Of a DNA stretch of 64,000 bases, positions 57,117-64,000 are shown piece after piece; position 1 is the stretch's first letter; the number at the start of each line of letters is the position of its first letter. The stretch is from Halobacillus amylolyticus (lineage in GTDB: Bacteria > Bacillota > Bacilli > Bacillales > Halobacillaceae), in contig NZ_CP095075.1 in assembly GCF_022921115.1 (NCBI RefSeq), positions 1,902,001 through 1,966,000 on the forward strand, given 5' to 3'. The position numbers and the translations under genes are program-made. The notes under the pieces were generated by a model. The model saw only the letters and a program-made list of their open reading frames with translations, had not been told where the DNA came from and searched no databases.

Positions 57117-59876
57117 TCAACCCGTATTACGCAAACCTGCCGCAATACCACTGATCGTGAGTAATACTTCTGTGAGTGTATCTTCATTTTCATTTCCTTT
57201 TTGACGAAGATCCTTGATAAGTTCTACTTGTAAGAAGTTCAATGGATCAACGTATGGGTTACGCAGCTTGACCGATTCCTGAATCGTAGGCTGCTGGTCG
57301 AGAAGTTCGTGATCACCTGTGATTTGTAAGAGAACCTGTTTCGTCGTATTGTATTCTTCAACGATAGTTTGAAAGATACGTTCACCAAGAACTTGATCAT
57401 TCACTAGAGCCGTATATTCTTTGGCTGTGTGAATATCTGCTTTGGTTAAAGCCATTTGCAGATTGTAAATGGTGGAGCGGAAGAAAGGCCAGTTCTCATA
57501 CATTTGCTGCAATTGCTTTAAGTGATCATCACTTTGGGAGGCATAGTTTACCAATCCTGTACCAGAAGCATACCACGCTGGAATTAGCTGGCGATTTTGG
57601 GTCCAGGCGAATACCCATGGGATCGCTCTTAAGTTTTCAAACTTCATGCTGTCCTTCCGTTTCATAGGACGCGAACCAATATTCAATTCACTAATTTCTT
57701 GAAGCGGAGTCGCTTCATTGAAATACGTTAGGAAGTCTTTATCTCCAAAGACAAGCGATTGGTATTTTTCTAGAGAGACGTTCGCGATCTCTTCCATGGC
57801 TTGTTCCCACATTTCCTCACGGTTGTGTGCTTGTTCCGACTCTTTGGATACATGGGCCGCTCCTTCAACCAAGGTGGAAACACCCTGTTCAAGACTACGG
57901 TAGGCAATATCTGTCAGCAGGTAGCGTGATGACAGCACTTCACCTTGTTCAGTAATTTTCACGCCGTCACCTAATGTTTCAGCAGGCTGTGATAGAATGC
58001 TTCGATTTAACGGACCACCGCCGCGTCCAAGCGAGCCGCCGCGTCCATGGAAGAATTTCAAACCAATATTATAATCTTTGGCCATATCATGGATTTCTTG
58101 CTGGGCCTTATAAAGTCTCCAGTTGGCTGTTAGAGTACCGCCGTCTTTACTCCCGTCAGAGTAGCCTAGCATAATTTCTTGATGGTTATTCATGTCGCCC
58201 AAGTGTTTATTGTAGACATCCATTTCAAACAATGTTTTTAAGATCTCTGGTCCTGCCACCAAATCATCTACAGTTTCAAGCAATGGCGCGATGTTCAAAT
58301 GGCTCTCTACTCGTCCATCGGCATGCAGACGGTAAATCCCCGCCTCTTTGGCAAGCACTAATACTTCCAGAAGATCACTTGTAGATTCAGTCATGCTGAT
58401 TAAATAGACTTCAATCGAACGTTTGCCGAATTCCTTATGAGCCTCACGAATCAATTGGAAGACCTTCAACATTTCCTGCGTTTCTTCACTGTAGTCTTCA
58501 TTTAGTAGAGTGATAGGACGGGGATCTTTTAACACACCCTCAAGCAGCTCAATCTTTTCCGATTCAGAAAGACTAGTATAATCACGATCAATATTTACTT
58601 TTTGCAAAATTTCCGTAATCGCTGCTTCATGCTCACCGCTATGATTACGAATATCGAGGGTAGCTAAGTGAAAGCCGAAAAGTTTCACCTGGCGAACGAG
58701 TTTACGCAGCATTTTCAAATCTCGCTTCGATGGTTGATGGTTTTTCACACTGTTTTGAATCAGATCAAGATCTGCTAAAAGCTGGTCGTCGGATGCATAA
58801 CCTGTTTCCGATTCACCCACTTGACGCAAACGCTCCAGGATAATAGCAAATTTACGGCGATACATTTCTTCTTTGACTCGCCACCTCTTCCCTTCTGGAA
58901 TGAGGGACTCTTCTTTTTCAACAGAAGCAACCAGTTCTTCACTCACTTTTACACGAGTTGTCGAATGACTGAACCGCTTCATTAATTCAACAAGCACAGC
59001 ATCATACTTTTTCAAAACAAGCTCCCTCTGTTTGATCAATGTTTCCCATGTGATCTCTGGAGTAACATTCGGGTTGCCGTCTCGATCCCCACCAATCCAT
59101 GAACCGAAGCGAAGGAAATTTGGTACATTCCATTTCTCTTCAGGATAACTTTCTTCAAGACGATCCTCTAACTCCTGATGGATATCTGGGAGCACATCAA
59201 ACAAGGTTTGATCAAAATAATACAAGCCATTTCGCACTTCATCCATGACAGTCGGTTTCCGGTGTCTCAATTCATCCGTTTGCCAAAGAACCGTAACCTC
59301 GTTAAACAAGCTTTCTTGGATACGTTCACGCTCATTATCCGTTAGCTGTGGATGATCGAGCTGCATTAATATTGTCGCAATACGCTTTTGAATTTCAAGT
59401 ACAGTACGCTTCGTCGCTTCAGTAGGGTGTGCTGTAATGATCAGCTCCAATGATAATTGATCGAGCACATCCTGAATGACCTTCTTATCCATGCTATGGT
59501 CTTTTAAAGACAGAACAGCACTCTCAATCGAAAAAGGCTGCACCCCTTGGTCATCAAAAAGTTGATATTCGCGACGTCTGCGAATACGATGGTTTTGCTC
59601 TGCAATATTTACGAGGTGGAAATAGATTGAGAATGCGCGGATGACTTGGGAACGCATCGGAGGTTGTAGGGTTTGAATTTCACTTTTAAGTTTTTCATAC
59701 GTAGAGGTTTCGCGATTTCTTCTAAGTTCTTTCGTTAACTTACGGATTGTTTCCACTTTGTTTAATAGCTCTTCCCCGCCTTGATGAACAAGAATCTCAC
59801 CAAGCATATTCCCAAGTAGATTCACATCATGTCGTAAGGGGGTTGTATGGTCGTTTTTTTCTTTTTGAATTGTCAC
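57117..59876 (-). CDS. ppc: phosphoenolpyruvate carboxylase
   Basis: A 919-residue PEP carboxylase, normal length. Catalytic His in ITAHPTEATKR, Arg/Gly loop FHGRGGSLGRGGG, the GYSDGSKDGG motif and the C-terminal LRNTG end are all present. It converts PEP and bicarbonate to oxaloacetate, refilling the TCA cycle. The start is a GTG with AGGATGG about seven bases upstream. A palindrome-like TGTAAGCGCTTGAT at 59995-60008 resembles a cre site, though with mismatches. Monocistronic. Confidence 0.96.
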   Translation of the reverse strand: MTIQKEKNDHTTPLRHDVNLLGNMLGEILVHQGGEELLNKVETIRKLTKELRRNRETSTYEKLKSEIQTLQPPMRSQVIRAFSIYFHLVNIAEQNHRIRRRREYQLFDDQGVQPFSIESAVLSLKDHSMDKKVIQDVLDQLSLELIITAHPTEATKRTVLEIQKRIATILMQLDHPQLTDNERERIQESLFNEVTVLWQTDELRHRKPTVMDEVRNGLYYFDQTLFDVLPDIHQELEDRLEESYPEEKWNVPNFLRFGSWIGGDRDGNPNVTPEITWETLIKQRELVLKKYDAVLVELMKRFSHSTTRVKVSEELVASVEKEESLIPEGKRWRVKEEMYRRKFAIILERLRQVGESETGYASDDQLLADLDLIQNSVKNHQPSKRDLKMLRKLVRQVKLFGFHLATLDIRNHSGEHEAAITEILQKVNIDRDYTSLSESEKIELLEGVLKDPRPITLLNEDYSEETQEMLKVFQLIREAHKEFGKRSIEVYLISMTESTSDLLEVLVLAKEAGIYRLHADGRVESHLNIAPLLETVDDLVAGPEILKTLFEMDVYNKHLGDMNNHQEIMLGYSDGSKDGGTLTANWRLYKAQQEIHDMAKDYNIGLKFFHGRGGSLGRGGGPLNRSILSQPAETLGDGVKITEQGEVLSSRYLLTDIAYRSLEQGVSTLVEGAAHVSKESEQAHNREEMWEQAMEEIANVSLEKYQSLVFGDKDFLTYFNEATPLQEISELNIGSRPMKRKDSMKFENLRAIPWVFAWTQNRQLIPAWYASGTGLVNYASQSDDHLKQLQQMYENWPFFRSTIYNLQMALTKADIHTAKEYTALVNDQVLGERIFQTIVEEYNTTKQVLLQITGDHELLDQQPTIQESVKLRNPYVDPLNFLQVELIKDLRQKGNENEDTLTEVLLTISGIAAGLRNTG

Positions 59877-60218
59877 TCTTTCACCATCCTGTATTATTTT
59901 TTTCTGAGCGATTCTGATAATACCTCGCCCATATTTTAATTATGTTATCAGAATCTTTTGGATAGTCAAATGGATAAGATACCCTACCAATCCTTGTAAG
60001 CGCTTGATTTAAAGGCTTCTTGCAAGAAATTTAAATGGGGTTGATGCATAGAGGGACAGGGGCCAAGCGTTAAAAAACACACCACTATTATAACTAGCTT
60101 TAAAATTTTTTAATTTATTTTCGAATTTTTGTTAGAGATCGTCTCATGTTGGCTATTAGAAATGAGCACTTTTCCCACTCCTTCTATATAAAATTAGTTG
60201 AATAATATTCCATTACTG
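59877..60218. other. intergenic region upstream of ppc
   Basis: No gene seen. AT-rich, with the ppc promoter region and the cre-like TGTAAGCGCTTGAT at 59995-60008. Confidence 0.4.
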
Positions 60219-60421
60219 TTACAAAAATAAATATAGATAAATATATACATATAACCTAACCACTGCTGTTCGCTTTGACACTTTCAATACCAGATAGTAA
60301 AAAAACATTAAAGATATAAAAGAAAATAAGAAGTTAGTAGGCGGTTCGAAGTCATCGTCAATAAAATGATAGACGAACAAACTAGTAGCTAATAAATATT
60401 AATTTTTCGTAAAGCATTCAT
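60219..60421 (-). pseudogene. small two-helix membrane protein, one frameshift
   Basis: AAAGGGAGGGA precedes an ATG at 60421. The frame MNALRKINI breaks at a T run (plus-strand AAA 60394-60396); one extra base restores LLATSLFVYHFIDDDFEPP and a second hydrophobic stretch, stopping at 60219. About 67 residues, no family recognised. It adjoins another broken small membrane gene. Confidence 0.5.
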
Positions 60422-60494
60422 TGTCTCCCTCCCTTTCTACAGAAACATTTATCTAGTAAAAATGCTTATAGCTACTAAATAATTAAAAAAGGGG

Positions 60495-60695
60495 TTATTT
60501 GTTTTCTCGATCACTTTTCCATTTGAAATACAATAGAATAAACATAATCACTAAAACTACCCATCATAAAACTAGTAAAGAGGTGTTTAACGAACCTGGA
60601 TATTTCCCTTCCATTTTGTAAGACCAAAATAAACTTTGAGTTGTCGTTATGAAGCCTACAAATACCACAATGAATATATGCCACCAATATTTCAT
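60495..60695 (-). pseudogene. small two-helix membrane protein with in-frame TGA
   Basis: An ATG at 60695 with GGAGTGATAG upstream begins MKYWWHIFIVVFVGFITT. At codon 44 (60564-60566) a TGA interrupts a second membrane helix; reading through gives WVVLVIMFILLYFKWKSD and a stop at 60495. A TGG to TGA change would explain it. Function unknown. Confidence 0.55.
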
Positions 60696-60763
60696 AACTA
60701 TCACTCCATGTTTCTTCCTATTTCAAAAAGAATTATTCTCTTGGTCTGAGAACCATTTCAAAC

Positions 60764-60804
60764 TACAAAAAAGGATGGCACTCATAAAGTTGAATGGCAT
60801 CCTT
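60764..60804 (-). terminator. terminator of the TIM-barrel isomerase gene
   Basis: AAGGATG / CATCCTT with an internal ATGCCATTC/GAGTGCCAT pairing and a minus-strand TTTTTT tail, about 40 bases after the stop. Confidence 0.75.
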
Positions 60805-60846
60805 TTCACTTATAGAAATGTAGATGATGACTTTAAACGGGTCGTT

Positions 60847-61608
60847 CTATTTTTGTAAATAAGGAAGCCTGGCCTTCAAATATTCCAAACTGATCTCTAG
60901 ACTTTCTAGTGGTGTTTTCCGGCTTTCATCTTGTTCAACGATCCACCAATGAACGCCAGTATCCTTACCTTTTTCTAGAATCGATTCGATATCGATGCCA
61001 CCCGTCCCAAGCTCCGCAAAAAACTGCTCATCGTCTGTGGTCATATCTTTCAAATGCAAAAGCGGCGTTCTCCCTTTGTATCTTTCCAGCCATTTGATCG
61101 GGTCTTCCCCCGCTTTTTTCAGCCAATACACATCAAACTCGGTTTGGACGTGTTCGGCATCGGTCTCTTCAAAAATCGTTTGCAGAGCCGTTCGCCCATC
61201 ACTTAATTTTTCCAGTTCAAAATCATGGTTATGGTAGCAGAGTGTCAGCCCTTCCTGGGAACATATTTCTCCAGCTTTCTTTAAGTTAGTAACGAGATCG
61301 TCGTAGTCTTCTTCCCTTTTTGGTTCAAAATAAGGACAGACTACATACTTGCTACCTAATGTTTTCTGATCTTCTATAACTTGGGGTAAATGGTGTGTCA
61401 GTTCATCTAGCGGGATATGACTGGATGCTGCCTTAAGCCCAAGTTGATCTAATAATTTCCTTAGATCCCCGGCACTCAAGCCTTCATATCCAGCTAGCTC
61501 CACCCCTGAAAAACCAAGATCAGCTACTTTTTTCAATGTACTTGCAAAGTCTTGCTTGACTTCATTTCGCAATGTGTACATTTGCGCAGCGATAGGTATG
61601 TTTTTCAA
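60847..61608 (-). CDS. sugar phosphate isomerase/epimerase (TIM barrel)
   Basis: A 253-residue xylose isomerase-like/AP endonuclease 2-fold protein. Landmarks: AAQMYTLRNEVKQDF, LGFSGVELAGYEG, LCYHNHDFEL (metal-binding His and Glu area), HVQTEFDVYWL, LLHLKDM and the C-terminal WIVEQDES. It probably isomerises a keto sugar or cyclitol intermediate; the substrate is unknown. The start is TTG behind GAAGGGA. It stands alone. Confidence 0.88.
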   Translation of the reverse strand: MKNIPIAAQMYTLRNEVKQDFASTLKKVADLGFSGVELAGYEGLSAGDLRKLLDQLGLKAASSHIPLDELTHHLPQVIEDQKTLGSKYVVCPYFEPKREEDYDDLVTNLKKAGEICSQEGLTLCYHNHDFELEKLSDGRTALQTIFEETDAEHVQTEFDVYWLKKAGEDPIKWLERYKGRTPLLHLKDMTTDDEQFFAELGTGGIDIESILEKGKDTGVHWWIVEQDESRKTPLESLEISLEYLKARLPYLQK

Positions 61609-61811
61609 TAGTGTTCCCTTCTTTCTTAATTAAAAGTTTCCAACCCCATTGGTTTAAATTATGCTCCAACTTTCTAGCACCTTTAACTTTATTTCTATCC
61701 AAACCTTACAAACCCTCTAAAAAGGAAACAATTTTAGTTGAAATAACCCAAGCTATGATAATAACTTCACTTAATCGATGGTTATTACAAAAAACGGAAG
61801 GTGACTATTTC

Positions 61812-63206
61812 CTAAGATCTCTTGACCATATCAATATAAAGCTGCTGGTAGGCCCTGTGCTCCTCTTCCATTCCTAACTCGCTGTAAAGCTTTGCAAGCC
61901 ACTGCACTGGTTTGGGGTCTTCTTCACGTAGTTCCATATCCCAGCTCATACATTCAATAGCTTGCTCAGGGTTATGGAAATAGTGGTAGAGTTCGCCGAG
62001 GCGTCGTTGTTCATTTGGGTCCTCGACAATCCGATTCATTTCATCGACCTTTTGTAAAATGGGTTTGGCAAGGGATATATTTCTTAGCGGTTGTGTCCAT
62101 TCTTGTATGTAAGAAAGATCCCGCTCGTTCAGTAAGGAAGTGATCGCTTGATGGAGAAAATCAGCGGCTTGATCATCCTTTGATTCAAATAAAGCCATAA
62201 TCAGTTTTCGTAATCCTTCAGGTGGGGTAGCATCGGCTGTAATTTCTTGCTGTTTTACAATTTTGATCAGTCGTTGAGATTGGGATGGCTGCAGCGTAAG
62301 CTCATGCTTACCTATAAAAGTCAATACCTCTTCAAGCTTTTCATCCTCCATATACAAGTTCAGTAAATCTTGTTTTAGTGGTTCAAATTCAAGACCGCGA
62401 GTGTATAAGTCTTCTAGTAAATGCAACCTATTCATACCGATAAAATGTTCATCAATCAATGAGTGGAGTATATGATAATCTTTTTGTGTTTGCGTATGAA
62501 CCACTCGCGTTATGTAGATAGCGATAATATCCAGCCATCGCGACTGTTCTTTATACAAGGCCGTCAGCTTTTGAAAAGATAGGTCATGATGTTTATTGGA
62601 ATACAACCTTTTTTCCACATGGACGGGGTCTTTGGCAAGGAATGTCTCATCCCCATTTTTGTAGCGTTCATCGTATTTGGTAAATTGCAGGTCGCCTGAG
62701 AATGTTGAAATCAAACTATGGTTTGGTGCAAAGTCTTTGAGGATATGAAGAATGCGATAACAGGATAGTAACTTTCCGTCCCGCCGATCCTTATAGAAAA
62801 GAGTTTGAATAAAGGCGGCTAGTTTCTCTTTTTTAATAAAGGATTCAAAGTAGCTGGCGATCAAGGCCGTTTCTTGAAAAGTGTACTGTTGTTGAAGTTT
62901 TTTAAAGAGATCGTTGAAATTCTGTTTCTTAAAATGAGGAAGTGAGGAGACCACCATTTCAATCAGTGGATGGGGTGGGGATAGGGTAACACCTTTTTCA
63001 AATGCATCTTTAACATGTGAACGTTTCGTAATTTTCTTTGATGTTACGTAATTTAAATATTGTTCTTTATGAAAAAAGATATAGTAGATCTGGTCATGTT
63101 CGTCTGTGGCTTCAATAATTTTACTTTGTTTATAGACCGTCATACGTCTAATTTCTAGTTGGAGTGATTGCTGTTTATCTTTTATATTTACCGCTTGAAT
63201 GGACAT
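61812..63206 (-). CDS. hypothetical helical (TPR-like) protein
   Basis: A 464-residue cytoplasmic protein, family not recognised. The first 70 residues look like a beta-rich domain (VYKQSKIIEATDEHDQIYYI). The remainder is built of helical pairs suggestive of TPR-like repeats, clearest near the end (RRLGELYHYFHNPEQAIECM, LAKLYSELGMEEEHRAYQQL). The ATG at 63206 has AAGGAGG six bases upstream; an extra 28 residues upstream in frame lack a site. Divergent from the sigma-like gene, sharing the 267-base region with the LexA box. Confidence 0.7.
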   Translation of the reverse strand: MSIQAVNIKDKQQSLQLEIRRMTVYKQSKIIEATDEHDQIYYIFFHKEQYLNYVTSKKITKRSHVKDAFEKGVTLSPPHPLIEMVVSSLPHFKKQNFNDLFKKLQQQYTFQETALIASYFESFIKKEKLAAFIQTLFYKDRRDGKLLSCYRILHILKDFAPNHSLISTFSGDLQFTKYDERYKNGDETFLAKDPVHVEKRLYSNKHHDLSFQKLTALYKEQSRWLDIIAIYITRVVHTQTQKDYHILHSLIDEHFIGMNRLHLLEDLYTRGLEFEPLKQDLLNLYMEDEKLEEVLTFIGKHELTLQPSQSQRLIKIVKQQEITADATPPEGLRKLIMALFESKDDQAADFLHQAITSLLNERDLSYIQEWTQPLRNISLAKPILQKVDEMNRIVEDPNEQRRLGELYHYFHNPEQAIECMSWDMELREEDPKPVQWLAKLYSELGMEEEHRAYQQLYIDMVKRS

Positions 63207-63400
63207 AATCAACCTCCTTATCGTTATCTTGACCATACCATGAAACGGTTTATAAAGATACCAACACTTCAAGGAGTAATTTAATTTCATCCCCCACTCT
63301 CCTAGACAAATTCCGATGATGGGCCCATCCTTTTATTAGACCGGCTGAGCTTTATTCATTCTATAAAAATGTATAAAGTTTATTTTTTTGTGTAAAAATA

Positions 63401-63414
63401 CGAACATTAGTTCG
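63401..63414. promoter_or_regulatory. LexA/DinR SOS box
   Basis: CGAACATTAGTTCG, a perfect match to the Gram-positive SOS consensus CGAAC-N4-GTTCG. It lies 60 bases before the sigma-like gene, overlapping an A/T-rich region that probably holds the promoter. Confidence 0.82.
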
Positions 63415-63473
63415 ATTTAAGGTTGTGAAATGTTAACCAGAACCCTTATTCTTTAGAAAGGAGGGGTGATCGC

Positions 63474-63998
63474 ATGATGAAAAAACCGCTCGAGTTATTT
63501 TTGCAGAACGAGAACCATTACGAGGCCGTTGTGATCGCAACAAAGAAACCAACACTTAAAAATCGCAGCTATGTGAATCAGTTGTTCTATCATTATCAAA
63601 TTGAGGCGCGCTTTGTGACCTATATCAATACGGTGTTATGGCGTTACGCCAAAGATTATCAGAAAAAGCGAAAGCATTGGTGTGATTGGCATGTGTTCAA
63701 GCTTGACCAGTCCGTTGGTGAGGACTTGACTGTGTTAGATGTGCTGGCAGATGAGCGTGTGGATTTAGACCATTGGACTGTGGGGCGGGATCCGCTTGAA
63801 TCAGTAACCAATCGTCATTTACACAGAGAAATTGGCAGGCTGACTAGTCGCCAGCGGCAGATTTTAGATGATCATATAGCTGAGCAAATGTCATTCAGTG
63901 AGATTGCAAACAAACTCGGAATCTCGCAGCAATCCGTGTCCAAGTCGTTTCACACGATGATGAGAAAACTTCTTATTGCCTATCAGAAAGGAGAATAA
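63474..63998 (+). CDS. sigma-70-like protein under probable SOS control
   Basis: A 174-residue protein with a partial sigma region 2 (RFVTYINTVLWRYAKDYQKK, about 45-65) and a clear region 4 at the C-terminus (REIGRLTSRQRQILDDHI, then helix-turn-helix SEIANKLGISQQSVSKSF). It resembles small sigma-like activators such as phage late-gene factors (Xpf), YvrI or UviA-type proteins more than housekeeping sigma factors. AGGAGGGG lies eight bases before the ATG. It ends just inside the window, so its targets are not visible. Confidence 0.78.
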   Translation: MMKKPLELFLQNENHYEAVVIATKKPTLKNRSYVNQLFYHYQIEARFVTYINTVLWRYAKDYQKKRKHWCDWHVFKLDQSVGEDLTVLDVLADERVDLDHWTVGRDPLESVTNRHLHREIGRLTSRQRQILDDHIAEQMSFSEIANKLGISQQSVSKSFHTMMRKLLIAYQKGE

Positions 63999-64000
63999 CG

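Noticed and set aside
59995..60008. cre site upstream of ppc
   Set aside because: The palindromic core AAGCGCTT fits, but the outer CA is replaced, and the distance to the start is long; mentioned only as a resemblance.
61611..61877. 88-codon plus-strand frame
   Set aside because: Lies between and antisense to two minus-strand genes, lacks a ribosome binding site and overlaps the 3' end of the helical-repeat gene.

Overview
This window looks like chromosomal DNA of a moderately halophilic or marine member of the Bacillaceae (Halobacillus, Thalassobacillus or Pontibacillus type). The evidence is a low-GC Firmicute sequence with strong AGGAGG-type ribosome binding sites, and B. subtilis-like gene groups (xpt-pbuX behind a guanine riboswitch, sppA-yteJ, yoaS-yozG-like pair, phoD with a Tat signal). 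An orphan OpuAC-type glycine betaine binding lipoprotein and many acidic secreted proteins or lipoproteins fit a salt-adapted lifestyle. The genus is inferred, not proven. No rRNA, tRNA, CRISPR array or complete insertion sequence was seen.

Layout. 0-2.3 kb: two-subunit GMC-type dehydrogenase whose large subunit is broken by two frameshifts. 2.6-9.3 kb: DinB protein, secreted DUF3888 protein, ECF sigma/anti-sigma pair, DUF817 protein, DUF2975/Xre pair. 9.4-15.0 kb: an accessory stretch holding an orphan glycine betaine binding protein between short direct repeats, then a two-gene McrB-like AAA ATPase plus PD-(D/E)XK nuclease module. The module lies between an intact MazG-like pyrophosphohydrolase gene and a truncated second copy of that gene. 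15.2-22.1 kb: SLH-domain 5'-nucleotidase, an SDR under a TPP riboswitch, an S8 protease and a carboxylesterase. 22.4-31.6 kb: several decayed genes among acetyltransferase, Cdd1-like protein, paired membrane proteins, an ABC exporter with a TetR regulator, and a HhH-GPD glycosylase. 31.7-39.6 kb: DUF1540 protein, LysM L,D-transpeptidase, VanW protein, two acidic Arg-tailed proteins, xpt-pbuX, APH-family kinase, MaoC-like protein, DUF4030 protein. 39.8-49.0 kb: Rex-type sites with NADH oxidase, then an alpha-glucoside/sucrose ABC uptake and hydrolysis operon divergent from its LacI-type regulator. 49.4-59.9 kb: phoD with a Pho box, sppA-yteJ, metE behind tandem SAM-I and cobalamin riboswitches, ydhK, ppc. 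60-64 kb: two broken small membrane proteins, a TIM-barrel isomerase, a helical-repeat protein and a sigma-like gene with a LexA box.

How genes work together. The sugar operon (binding protein, two permeases, GH13 and GH32 enzymes) imports and splits an alpha-glucoside such as sucrose; no ATPase is encoded, so a shared MsmX-type ATPase is expected elsewhere. Its promoter carries a cre-like site and a presumed regulator operator. Regulation by RNA is prominent: TPP, guanine, cobalamin and SAM-I riboswitches, each followed by a recognisable terminator.

Two themes deserve attention. First, the restriction-like AAA/nuclease pair bounded by about 225-bp direct repeats suggests a mobile defence module. 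Second, at least nine genes are interrupted by what look like single-base losses, mostly in homopolymer runs, which could be real decay or base-calling error.
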